NCBI RefSeq assembly: GCF_002262885.1
Contig: NZ_NKYF01000003.1
Location: 314,382 to 378,381 of the forward strand
Reading direction: 5' to 3'
Length of the DNA stretch: 64,000 nucleotides
DNA from: Pseudonocardia sp. MH-G8
GTDB taxonomy: Bacteria > Actinomycetota > Actinomycetes > Mycobacteriales > Pseudonocardiaceae
Below, one piece after another: positions 38,527 through 46,265 of the stretch. Positions within the stretch are counted from its first letter, which is position 1, and each line of letters starts with the position of its first letter. The notes beneath the pieces were generated by a model that saw only the letters and a program-made list of their open reading frames with translations, did not search any database and was not told the DNA's origin. A program made the translations under genes and the position numbers.

Positions 38527-39474
38527 ATGCGGTTCGACGAGAACGCCCAGCTGGACACGTCGCAGATCGACGACCTGCGCGGCGGCGGAGGTGGTCGCGG
38601 GGGCGGGGGCCTCGGCGGGCGCGTGGCAGCAGGCGGTGGTGGGCTCGGTGTCGTCGGCCTGATCCTCTACTTCCTGCTGACGCAGCTGGGTGGCACCGGC
38701 GGTGGCGGCGGGGGGTACGCGCTGCCGGGCGGCCTCGGAGGGCTGGCCGAGGGCGAGACCACCGACACCTCCCAGGCGGCGCAGAGCTGCCGCTCCGGAG
38801 CCGACGCCAACTCCGAGCTGGACTGCGAGGTCGTCGCCGTCGTCAACTCGCTCGACGGCTACTGGAGCGACGCGCTCGCCCGCTCCGGGGTCACCTACCA
38901 GCCGCCGCGCACCAACTTCTTCAGCGGCTCCGTGCGCACGGGCTGCGGCAGCGCCTCCTCGGCCGTCGGGCCGTTCTACTGCCCGGGCGACAACGAGATC
39001 TACATCGACCTCAGCTTCTACCAGGAGCTGGAGAGCCGCTTCGGTGCGCAGGGCGGTCCGTTCGCCCGGGCGTACGTGATGGCGCACGAGTTCGGGCACC
39101 ACATCCAGGCGTTGCTCGGTACGAACTCCCGGGTCCGGCCCGGCGAGACCGGTCCGACGTCGGGCTCGGTGCGCCTCGAGCTGCAGGCCGACTGCTACGC
39201 GGGGGTCTGGGCTGCGCACGCGGAATCGACGCCGACCGAGTCCGGGGAGCCGCTGATCACCGGCATCACGCAGGACGACATCGCGGCCGCCCTGGACACG
39301 GCGGCCCGCATCGGCGACGACTACATCCAGAGCGAGCTCGGAGGCGGCCAGGTCGACGAGAGCCAGTTCAGCCACGGCAGCTCCGATCAGCGCGAACGCT
39401 GGTTCACCACCGGGTACGAGACGGGGGACCCCGCGCAATGCGACACGTTCGCACGCGGCGTGGACCTCGGATAG
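38527..39474 (+). CDS. Neutral zinc metallopeptidase, YpfJ-like membrane protein
   Basis: A 315-residue protein. MRFDENAQLDTSQIDD and a Gly-rich stretch precede one membrane helix (GLGVVGLILYFLLTQLGG). The catalytic domain lies outside with QPPRTNFFSGSVRTGCGSASSAVGPFYCPGDNEIYIDLSFY, zinc motif HEFGHHIQ (HExxH) at about residue 197 and RLELQADCYAGVWA, the third-ligand Glu. The N-terminal 'MRFDE' and Gly-rich linker are constant in this family (pfam Zn_peptidase). Physiological substrate unknown. Confidence 0.92.
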   Translation: MRFDENAQLDTSQIDDLRGGGGGRGGGGLGGRVAAGGGGLGVVGLILYFLLTQLGGTGGGGGGYALPGGLGGLAEGETTDTSQAAQSCRSGADANSELDCEVVAVVNSLDGYWSDALARSGVTYQPPRTNFFSGSVRTGCGSASSAVGPFYCPGDNEIYIDLSFYQELESRFGAQGGPFARAYVMAHEFGHHIQALLGTNSRVRPGETGPTSGSVRLELQADCYAGVWAAHAESTPTESGEPLITGITQDDIAAALDTAARIGDDYIQSELGGGQVDESQFSHGSSDQRERWFTTGYETGDPAQCDTFARGVDLG

Positions 39475-39478
39475 CCGC

Positions 39479-40141
39479 TCAGGCGTCGAGGCCGAGCAGG
39501 GGGCGGCAGGCGTCCAGGCCCTCGACCTGCAGCGTCCACGACGGGCGGACGAACTCGTCGGGAGTGAGCAGCAGGCGCACCTGCTCGGCGCGCTGCTCGC
39601 GCCGCGTCTCCCACAGGGACCCGTCGGCCCGGTAGCCCAGCTTCGCCGAGACCCGGCGCGAGGCCACGTTGTCGGTGAACGCCCCGGAGCGGGCGCGCAC
39701 GGCACCGAGGTGGTCGAACGCGAAGGCGAGGACGGCGGCGCGCATCTCCGTGCCGATGCCGCGGCCCTGGTGGCGCAGGCCGATCCAGGAGCCCGTCTCG
39801 ACCTCGCGCAGGATCGAGAAGTCGCGGCCGGTCAGGCCCTGCGTACCGATGACCCGCCCGTCGAGGCGGACGAGGAAGTTGATCGGCCAGCGCTCGGGGG
39901 CGAGCTGGGCCCGCTGTCCCCAGAAGAACTGCAGTGCACCCCGGCCCAGGTCGCGCGGGTCGGCGTCGGTCCACGGCGCGGAGAAGGGCATCTCCTCCGG
40001 CGGGTGCACCCCGTGGTGGGCTTCCTCCACGAGCTCGAGCAGCCCCGCGTCGTCGTCGGGGCGAAGCTCCAGGCGCGGGGTGCGCAGCACGAGGTGACGC
40101 AGGGGCCAGGGCTCAGGGTGGTTCGGCTCCGGGCTGTTCAT
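39479..40141 (-). CDS. GNAT family N-acetyltransferase
   Basis: 220 residues from ATG 40141. LVLRTPRLELRPDDDAGLLELVEEAHHG, NFLVRLDGRVIGTQGLTG, VETGSWIGLRHQGRGIGTEMRAAVLAFAF (acetyl-CoA loop Q-x-x-G-x-G) and NVASRRVSAKLGYRADGSLWETRRE are RimJ/RimL-type features. It may acetylate a protein N-terminus, an amino acid or an antibiotic. Convergent with 38527. Confidence 0.9.
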   Translation of the reverse strand: MNSPEPNHPEPWPLRHLVLRTPRLELRPDDDAGLLELVEEAHHGVHPPEEMPFSAPWTDADPRDLGRGALQFFWGQRAQLAPERWPINFLVRLDGRVIGTQGLTGRDFSILREVETGSWIGLRHQGRGIGTEMRAAVLAFAFDHLGAVRARSGAFTDNVASRRVSAKLGYRADGSLWETRREQRAEQVRLLLTPDEFVRPSWTLQVEGLDACRPLLGLDA

Positions 40142-40195
40142 GGCGCCACCTTGCCGGAGCGGCGCGACCGCCCTCGACCGAATAGCGTCACGGAC

Positions 40196-41182
40196 ATGCG
40201 TGCGATCACTGTGCGGAAGCCGGGCGGCCCGGAAGCACTCGAGTGGACCGAGGTCCCCGACCCGGTGGCGGGGCCCGGCGAGGTGGTGCTCGACGTCGCG
40301 GCGAGCGCGGTGAACCGGGCCGACCTGCTGCAGCGCCAGGGCAACTACCCGCCGCCGCCGGGCGCCTCCGACATCATCGGGCTGGAGTGCTCCGGCCGGG
40401 TCGCCGCGCTCGGCGAGGGCGTCACGGGATGGACGGTCGGCGACGAGGTGTGCGCCCTGCTCGCCGGCGGTGGCTACGCCGAGAAGGTCGCGGTGCCGGC
40501 CGCGCAGCTGCTGCCGCTCCCGTCCGGCGTCGACCTCGTGACGGCCGGGGGGCTGCCCGAGGTGGCGTGCACGGTCTGGTCGAACGTCGTGGCCGCCGGG
40601 CGCCTGTCGGCGGGCGAGACGTTCCTCGTGCAGGGCGGGAGCAGCGGGATCGGGACGCACGCGATCCAGGTGGCCAAGGCGCTCGGCGCGCGGGTGGCCG
40701 CCACCGCCGGAACGCCGGAGCGCCTGGAGCGCTGCCGCGAGCTCGGCGCCGACATCGTGATCGACTACCACGACGACGTGCCCGCGGCGCTCAAGGAGGC
40801 CACCGACGGGCGTGGCGCCGACGTCATCCTCGACAACATGGGGGCGAAGGGCTTCGCCGCCAACCTGAGCGCTCTCGCCACCGACGGTCGACTGCTGATC
40901 ATCGGGATGCAGGGCGGCACGAAGGCGGAGTTCGACATCGGCAAGCTGCTGCGCAAGCGCGGCAGCGTCACGGCGATGGGCCTGCGCGGGCGTCCGGTGG
41001 ACGGCCCGAACGGCAAGGGCGCGGTGGTCGCGGGCGTGCGCGAGCAGGTGTGGCCGCTGCTGGCCGACGGCCGGGTCCGCCCGATCGTGCACGCCAGTGT
41101 TCCCATGCCCGACGCCGCGCAGGGCCACGCCCAGCTGGAGGCCGGCGGCGTCGTCGGGAAGATCCTGCTGACCCTCCCGTGA
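40196..41182 (+). CDS. NAD(P)H:quinone oxidoreductase, zinc-less MDR family (Rv3777-like)
   Basis: 328 residues from ATG 40196. ALEWTEVPDPVAGPGEVVLDVAASAVNRADLLQRQGNYPPPPGASDIIGLECSG and the Rossmann motif FLVQGGSSGIGTHAIQVAKALG place it in the PIG3/QOR branch of the medium-chain family; no structural or catalytic zinc cysteines are present. It precedes bpa-wzm-wzt-glfT1, the same relative position as Rv3777 in M. tuberculosis, so it marks conserved synteny more than a wall-specific role. Confidence 0.9.
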   Translation: MRAITVRKPGGPEALEWTEVPDPVAGPGEVVLDVAASAVNRADLLQRQGNYPPPPGASDIIGLECSGRVAALGEGVTGWTVGDEVCALLAGGGYAEKVAVPAAQLLPLPSGVDLVTAGGLPEVACTVWSNVVAAGRLSAGETFLVQGGSSGIGTHAIQVAKALGARVAATAGTPERLERCRELGADIVIDYHDDVPAALKEATDGRGADVILDNMGAKGFAANLSALATDGRLLIIGMQGGTKAEFDIGKLLRKRGSVTAMGLRGRPVDGPNGKGAVVAGVREQVWPLLADGRVRPIVHASVPMPDAAQGHAQLEAGGVVGKILLTLP

Positions 41183-41214
41183 GTGGATACGGGTGCTCCA
41201 GCACTCGTATCCAC
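41183..41214 (+). terminator. Hairpin after quinone oxidoreductase gene
   Basis: GTGGATACGGGTGC and GCACTCGTATCCAC (14-base arms, one G-T pair) around a 4-base loop, directly after the stop at 41180-41182 and 31 bases before bpa. It is a strong intrinsic-type stem without a T-run. Confidence 0.65.
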
Positions 41215-41244
41215 CCACGGCTGGTGGATCGGTACCGTGGTGCG

Positions 41245-41805
41245 GTGAGCCAGCCAACCGAGCACAACAGCGGCGACAACGGCGAGCAGCAGGTCGTGGT
41301 CATCGGCCCCGACGGGCGGCCGGTCGGCATGGCCCGGGTGCCGCAGGACGGCGAGGACGCCGGGGAGCAGGGTGTGGACTCCATGGTCGAGCAACCGGCC
41401 AAGGTCATGCGGATCGGCACCATGATCAAGCAGCTGCTCGAGGAGGTGCGCGCCGCGCCGCTGGACGAGGCGTCGCGCAACCGGCTCCGCGAGATCCACG
41501 AGAACTCGATAAAGGAGCTCGAGGACGGCCTCGCGCCCGAGCTGCGCGACGAGCTGCACCGCCTCAGCCTCCCCTTCACCGACGACTCCACGCCGTCCGA
41601 CGCCGAGCTGCGGATCGCGCAGGCGCAGCTCGTCGGCTGGCTGGAGGGCCTGTTCCACGGCATCCAGACCGCCCTGTTCGCGCAGCAGATGGCCGCCCGC
41701 CAGCAGCTGGAGCAGATGCGCCGCGGTCTCCCGCCGGGCGCCGCCGCGCCGCAGCCGGGCCAGGAGGGCGGCGGCCTCGGCCGCGGCACCGGCCAGTACC
41801 TCTAG
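41245..41805 (+). CDS. bpa: Bacterial proteasome activator Bpa
   Basis: 186 residues from GTG 41245. A disordered N-terminus (QQVVVIGPDGRPVGMARVPQ) is followed by the four-helix core KVMRIGTMIKQLLEEVRAAPLDEASRNRLREIHENSIKELEDGLAPELRDELHRLSLPF and LVGWLEGLFHGIQTALFAQQMAARQQLEQMRRG, then a flexible tail ending exactly in GQYL. Bpa (Rv3780) forms a dodecameric ring, and its GQYL terminus docks into the 20S proteasome to open the gate without ATP. The Gln-Tyr-Leu end is preserved, so activity is expected. It is located just upstream of the galactan exporter as in M. tuberculosis. Confidence 0.95.
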   Translation: MSQPTEHNSGDNGEQQVVVIGPDGRPVGMARVPQDGEDAGEQGVDSMVEQPAKVMRIGTMIKQLLEEVRAAPLDEASRNRLREIHENSIKELEDGLAPELRDELHRLSLPFTDDSTPSDAELRIAQAQLVGWLEGLFHGIQTALFAQQMAARQQLEQMRRGLPPGAAAPQPGQEGGGLGRGTGQYL

Positions 41806-41998
41806 TTCCGACGGGGCGAGCAGTGGCAGGAGGCGGTGTCGTGGCCGCCGGTACGAGGAGCACCGTCGCCTCGTCGGGCCGACGTCCGGAAGGTCCCGAA
41901 CGGGCGGTGTCCCGGCGCGCGATCAGCAGCCGCCGGTTGCAGACGGTCGCGACCGCACCGCCGGACGCGCCCCCGACCGCCGCCGGTACCCTCGCCGG

Positions 41999-42886
41999 GT
42001 GGCCCAGACGATGACCACTGGCGACGACCGGGCCGAGGACTCCACCTCGGCCGGGCCCGTGGTGGTCGATGTGCCCGACTCCCGGAGCTGGCGACGCGCG
42101 TTCGGCGACCTCGCGCAGGGCTGGCGGCAGCGGCCGCTGTGGGGCTACCTGGGCTGGCAAGACATCAAGCAGCGCTACCGCCGCTCGGTGCTCGGACCGC
42201 TGTGGGTCAGCATCAGCATGGCGGTGGTGGCCACCGCGATGGGGATCCTCTACGGCGCCCTGTTCGGCGAGGACATCAAGACGTTCCTGCCCTACGTCGC
42301 CACGGGCCTGCTGATCTGGTACTTCGTCGACGGCTGCATCCGCGAGGGCAGCGAGGTCTTCATCGCCAACGAGGGTCTGATCAGGTTCCTGCCCGCCCCG
42401 TTGAGCCTGCACGTCTACCGGCTGGTGTGGCGCCAGACCCTGTTCTTCCTGCACAACCTGGTCGTGTGGGCCGTCCTGATGATCATCTTCCCGCACCCGC
42501 TGGGCTGGTCGCTGCTGCTGGCGATCCCCGCCTTCGTGGTGCTCGTGCTCAACGGCGCGTGGATCGCGGTGCTCGCCGGGATCATCGCCACCCGGTTCCG
42601 GGACATCCCGCCGATCATCGCGAGCCTGACGCAGCTGCTGTTCTTCATGACGCCGATCGTCTGGCAGTACGAGACGCTGCTGAAGAACCCCGCGGTCGCC
42701 GAACGGGCCCGCATCGCGGAGTTCAACCCGGTGATGCACTACGTCGCGATCCTCCGCCAGCCGCTGCTGGGCCAGGAGATCGTCTGGCGCCACTGGTACG
42801 TGGTCGGCACCATCACCGTGGTCGGGTGCTGCGCCGCGCTGGTCTTCCTCCGCAACTACCGCTCCCGCGTCGCGTACTGGGTCTGA
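41999..42886 (+). CDS. wzm: Galactan ABC exporter permease (Wzm/RfbD-type, Rv3783-like)
   Basis: 295 residues from GTG 41999. ABC2_membrane fold: RPLWGYLGWQDIKQRYRRSVLGPLWVSISMAVVATAMGILYGALFG, IWYFVDGCIREGSEVFIANEGLIRFLPAPLSLHVYRLVWRQTLFF and FRDIPPIIASLTQLLFFMTPIVW. Six helices, no ATPase. In mycobacteria the Rv3783/Rv3781 pair exports lipid-linked galactan to the periplasmic face. It is directly followed by its ATPase (7-bp gap) and glfT1, giving a start-and-export unit. Confidence 0.92.
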   Translation: MAQTMTTGDDRAEDSTSAGPVVVDVPDSRSWRRAFGDLAQGWRQRPLWGYLGWQDIKQRYRRSVLGPLWVSISMAVVATAMGILYGALFGEDIKTFLPYVATGLLIWYFVDGCIREGSEVFIANEGLIRFLPAPLSLHVYRLVWRQTLFFLHNLVVWAVLMIIFPHPLGWSLLLAIPAFVVLVLNGAWIAVLAGIIATRFRDIPPIIASLTQLLFFMTPIVWQYETLLKNPAVAERARIAEFNPVMHYVAILRQPLLGQEIVWRHWYVVGTITVVGCCAALVFLRNYRSRVAYWV

Positions 42887-42893
42887 GGAACGC

Positions 42894-43658
42894 ATGGTCA
42901 GCATCGACATCGAGGGCGCAGCCGTCGACTTCCCGATCTTCGACGCGAAGACGCGCTCGTTGAAGAAGGCCGTACTGGGCCGCGCGGGAGGGCGGATCGG
43001 CACCGACTCGAAGGTTCCGATCATCGAGGCGCTCCGCGACATCACGGTGTCCCTGCACCAGGGCGCACGCGTGGCTCTGGTCGGGCACAACGGTGCGGGC
43101 AAGTCCACCCTGCTGCGGCTGATGTCGGGCATCTACGAGCCCACCCGGGGCCGCGCGAGCGTCGTCGGCAAGGTGGCGCCGGTGTTCGACCTCGCGGTCG
43201 GGATGGACCCGGAGATCTCCGGGCTGGAGAACATCATCATCCGCGGGCTTTTCCTGGGCATGACCCGCAAGCAGATGGAGTCGCGCCTCGACGACATCGC
43301 CGAGTTCACCGAGCTCGGCGACTACCTGTCGATGCCCCTGCGCACGTACTCCACGGGCATGCGGGTGCGGCTCGCCCTCGGCGTCGTCACCAGCATCGAC
43401 CCGGAGATCCTCCTGCTCGACGAAGGCATCGGCGCCGTCGACGCCGAGTTCCTCGCCAAGGCCCGCGACCGGCTCAACGAGCTGGTGGAGCGCTCCGGCA
43501 TCCTGGTGTTCGCCTCGCACTCCGACGAGTTCCTCGCCGACCTGTGCGACACGGCGATCTGGATGGACCAGGGCACCATCCGCGAGCACGGTCCGCTGCG
43601 CGACGTGCTGCGCCACTACAAGGGACGTGACGTGCTGGCCGAGATCGACGCCCGGTGA
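42894..43658 (+). CDS. wzt: Galactan ABC exporter ATPase (Wzt/RfbE-type, Rv3781-like)
   Basis: A 254-residue protein. Walker A GHNGAGKST at about residue 65, the polysaccharide-type Q-region LAVGMDPEISGLENIIIRGLFLGMTRK, signature YSTGMRVRLALG (in place of LSGGQ, as usual for Wzt), Walker B ILLLDEGIGAVDAEFL and H-loop FASHSDEFLADLC. There is no C-terminal carbohydrate-binding domain, as in Rv3781. Its stop overlaps glfT1 by GTGA. Confidence 0.93.
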   Translation: MVSIDIEGAAVDFPIFDAKTRSLKKAVLGRAGGRIGTDSKVPIIEALRDITVSLHQGARVALVGHNGAGKSTLLRLMSGIYEPTRGRASVVGKVAPVFDLAVGMDPEISGLENIIIRGLFLGMTRKQMESRLDDIAEFTELGDYLSMPLRTYSTGMRVRLALGVVTSIDPEILLLDEGIGAVDAEFLAKARDRLNELVERSGILVFASHSDEFLADLCDTAIWMDQGTIREHGPLRDVLRHYKGRDVLAEIDAR

Positions 43659-44581
43659 ACGCAGCTCCACTCGCGCCCGGATCGGTCGTCGCGGTGGTCG
43701 TCACCCGGCACCGCACCGAGCTGCTCACCGAGTCGCTCGCCGCGCTGACGAAGCAGGGCCACCCGATCGCCCACCTGATCGTCGTCGACAACGGCCCGGA
43801 CCAGCCGGCGCAGGCCGTGGTCGAGGGCTGCGGCCTGCCCGCCACGTGGATCCCGTCGTGGACCAACCTCGGCGGCGCCGGTGGCTTCGCTCTCGGCATG
43901 CTGCACGCGCTCGCCATGGGCGCCGAGTGGATCTGGATCGGCGACGACGACGGCTACCCCGCCGACGAGTCCACGCTCGCCACGCTGATCGACCTGGCCG
44001 AGCGGCGCGGGCTCGCCGCCGTCTCCCCCACCGTCGCCGACAAGGCCGACCCGGACCGGCTCGCGTTCCCCGTCCGGCGCGGGCTCACCTGGCACCGCTC
44101 GCGCGCCGAGCTGGCCGCCGACGTCCAGCACGGGGCCGATGAGGAGCTGCTGCCCGGGATCGCGGCGCTGATGAACGGCGCCCTGTTCCGCGCGTCCACG
44201 CTCGACGTCGTCGGCGTGCCGGATCTGCGGCTGTTCGTCCGCGGCGACGAGGTGGAGGTGCACCGGCGGCTCGTGCGCTCCGGGCTGCCGTTCGGCACCT
44301 CGTTGCGCGCCGCCTACCTGCACCCCGCGGGCTCCGACGACGACAAGCCGATGCTCGGCGGCCGGTTGCACGCCCGCGACCCCGACGACCCGGTCAAGCG
44401 CTACTACACCTACCGCAACCGCGGCTTCCTCGTCTCCCAGCCGGGCATGCGCAGGGTGGGCCTGCTGGAGATCCCCCGGTTCGCCTGGTACTTCCTCGTG
44501 ACCAAACGGAGCCCGCGCGAGTTCGCGCAATGGATCCGGCTGGTGCGCCAGGGCCGCGCGGAGCGCTTCCGGCGCCCCTGA
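43655..44581 (+). CDS. glfT1: Galactofuranosyltransferase GlfT1
   Basis: 308 residues from GTG 43655, close to the 304 of Rv3782. GT-A fold of family GT2: SVVAVVVTRHRTELLTESLAAL, TNLGGAGGFALGMLHALAMGAEWIWIGDDDGYPADEST (DDD metal/nucleotide site) and LMNGALFRASTLDVVGVPDLRLFVRGDEVEVHRRLVRSGLPFG. GlfT1 adds the first two galactofuranose residues to the rhamnosyl-GlcNAc-PP-decaprenyl primer. It is coupled to wzt, consistent with handover to the exporter after GlfT2 has extended the chain. Confidence 0.93.
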   Translation: MNAAPLAPGSVVAVVVTRHRTELLTESLAALTKQGHPIAHLIVVDNGPDQPAQAVVEGCGLPATWIPSWTNLGGAGGFALGMLHALAMGAEWIWIGDDDGYPADESTLATLIDLAERRGLAAVSPTVADKADPDRLAFPVRRGLTWHRSRAELAADVQHGADEELLPGIAALMNGALFRASTLDVVGVPDLRLFVRGDEVEVHRRLVRSGLPFGTSLRAAYLHPAGSDDDKPMLGGRLHARDPDDPVKRYYTYRNRGFLVSQPGMRRVGLLEIPRFAWYFLVTKRSPREFAQWIRLVRQGRAERFRRP

Positions 44582-45280
44582 TCAGGCCGGTCGGCCCAGC
44601 CACGCATCGAGCCGGCGGTCGTAGTCGGGTACCACCCGTAGGCTGCGTCCCACCCCGCGCGCGAGCCACCCCAGCTCGAGGAGCCGATGGGTGAGTGCCG
44701 CGGGCAGCGCTCCGGCCAGATGCGGCCGGCGCTGCGTCCAGTCCACGCAGACCCGAGCGAAGACCCGCCGCACCCGCTCCAGGTCCCGGGGGCCGACACC
44801 CAGGTCCGCCACGAGCCGACGCCCGACCGGTGTGAGCTCGTGATCGCGGTCGTCAACCATCCGCAGGGCACCGACCGCCGTCAACCGATCGCGCAACTCC
44901 ACCCCTCGCCGGCCGGCGAGGTGGTCGTAGCAGGTCCGCGCCTCGGCGAGGGTGCGGGCCGCACGATCGGCGCGCAGCGAGCGGGCCGGCGTCGCAGGGG
45001 CCAGCTGTGCGATGGCCTCGATCGCAGCGGCCACCCGCGGTCCGGCCAGCTCGTGGTAGCGGTGCCGGCCCTGGGTGCGCACCACCACCAGGCCGCCCTC
45101 GACCAGACGGCGCAGGTGAGCGGTGGCGGTCGCCGGGTGCACCCCGGCGCGGCGGGCGAGCTCACCGGCCGGCAGGGCACATCCCTCGGCGAGCGCAGCG
45201 AGGATGGCGATCCGGCTCGGATCGCCGATCAACGACGCCACCGGGGCGAGATCACGATCGGGCACGGGGTCCCCGTCCAT
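44582..45280 (-). CDS. ArsR-type HTH regulator with long C-terminal domain
   Basis: A 232-residue protein. The N-terminal ArsR wHTH is VASLIGDPSRIAILAALAEGCALPAGELARRAGVHPATATAHLRRLVEGGLVVVRTQGRHRYHELA. The about 130-residue C-terminal part (RTCYDHLAGRRGVELRDRLTAVGALRMV, LERVRRVFARVCVDWTQRRPHLAGALPAAL, LGWLARGVGRSLRVVPDY) with CYDHLAG and CVDWTQRRPHLAGALG-like motifs is a known ArsR-family extension of actinobacteria, with Cys and His that may bind a metal or flavin-like ligand. It abuts glfT1 (same last base plus one) and is divergent from the SnoaL gene, its likely target. Confidence 0.88.
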   Translation of the reverse strand: MDGDPVPDRDLAPVASLIGDPSRIAILAALAEGCALPAGELARRAGVHPATATAHLRRLVEGGLVVVRTQGRHRYHELAGPRVAAAIEAIAQLAPATPARSLRADRAARTLAEARTCYDHLAGRRGVELRDRLTAVGALRMVDDRDHELTPVGRRLVADLGVGPRDLERVRRVFARVCVDWTQRRPHLAGALPAALTHRLLELGWLARGVGRSLRVVPDYDRRLDAWLGRPA

Positions 45281-45374
45281 GCCACCACCCTGCCACGAGC
45301 ACGATCAGTTCCGGACCAAAACGTCGCGTACCTAGTGTCGTGCTCGTCAACCACACGACGAAAGGCTCGACGAC

Positions 45375-45797
45375 ATGACCGGAACGACCACCACCGCCGA
45401 ACAGATCGAGCACGTCTTCACCGCCTGGGACGACGCGCTCGGCGCGCAGGACCTCGACGCCGCGATGGCGCTCTACCGGGCCGACGCGACGTTGGAGAGT
45501 CCGCTGGTCCGCTACCTCCTGGGTACCGGCGAGGGCGTAGTACGCGGCCGCGAGGACCTCAGGCGCTTCGTCGAGCGGGTCTTCGCCCATCAGCCCGCCG
45601 AGCGGCGCCGGTACCGCACGGGCTTACTGGCGGGCGGCTCGCGGATCGTCTGGGAGTACCCACGCGAGTCACCGGAGGGCGACCAGATGGACATCGTCGA
45701 GGTGATGGAGATCCGCGACGGGCTGATCGCCCACCACCGCGTCTACTGGGGTTGGTTCAGCGTCGGGATGCTCACCGGTGGGGACCACCCGAGGTGA
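45375..45797 (+). CDS. SnoaL-like (NTF2 fold) protein
   Basis: A 140-residue protein. TTAEQIEHVFTAWDDALGAQDLDAAMALYRADATLESPLVRYLLG, VVRGREDLRRFVERVFAHQP and VEVMEIRDGLIAHHRVYWGWFS are the cone-shaped NTF2/SnoaL fold. A cyclase, isomerase or binding protein; the substrate is unknown. Divergent from the ArsR gene with 94 bp between starts, so probably derepressed by that regulator's ligand. Confidence 0.85.
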   Translation: MTGTTTTAEQIEHVFTAWDDALGAQDLDAAMALYRADATLESPLVRYLLGTGEGVVRGREDLRRFVERVFAHQPAERRRYRTGLLAGGSRIVWEYPRESPEGDQMDIVEVMEIRDGLIAHHRVYWGWFSVGMLTGGDHPR

Positions 45798-45799
45798 CG

Positions 45800-46210
45800 T
45801 CAGCGGCGGAAGACCACCGTGCGCAGCATCACGAAGTTGATGACGGTGGCCGTGCCCTGGGCGATCACGAAGGCCACCGTCATGCGGAACGGCAGCTCCG
45901 GCAGCACGGTGAGCATCAAGCCGTTCATACCGACGTTGATCGCGAAGGTCGTGCCGTAGAGGAGCACGAAGCCGGCGAAGCGGGCCGAGCCGCCGTTGGT
46001 CGAGAACGTGAACCGGCGGTTCAGCAGGTACGCGGTGGTGGTGCCGACGATGAAGCCGACGGCCTTGGCGCCGTGCACCCAGAGACCGAGGGTGAACAGC
46101 GACAGGTAGACGCTCAGGTCGACGAGCGCCGAGAACGCGCCGATCGCCACGAACCTGCTCAGCTGCGCGGCCAGACCGCGCGGTGCGGAGCTGGGACGGG
46201 TCGCGGTCAC
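45800..46210 (-). CDS. GtrA family membrane protein (Rv3789-like)
   Basis: 136 residues from GTG 46210. Four helices: FVAIGAFSALVDLSVYLSLFTLG, AVGFIVGTTTAYLLNRRFTFS, FVLLYGTTFAINVGMNGLML and MTVAFVIAQGTATVINFVMLRTVVF. LNRRFTFS is the GtrA signature. In mycobacteria the homolog Rv3789 lies next to dprE1 and has been proposed to flip or anchor decaprenyl-phospho-arabinose machinery. Here dprE1 is 3.2 kb away behind two inserted genes. Confidence 0.88.
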   Translation of the reverse strand: MTATRPSSAPRGLAAQLSRFVAIGAFSALVDLSVYLSLFTLGLWVHGAKAVGFIVGTTTAYLLNRRFTFSTNGGSARFAGFVLLYGTTFAINVGMNGLMLTVLPELPFRMTVAFVIAQGTATVINFVMLRTVVFRR

Positions 46211-46265
46211 GACCCCAGGGTAACGACGCCCTCGCGGTCGCGCCGCGGGCAGGCATGATCGTGGC

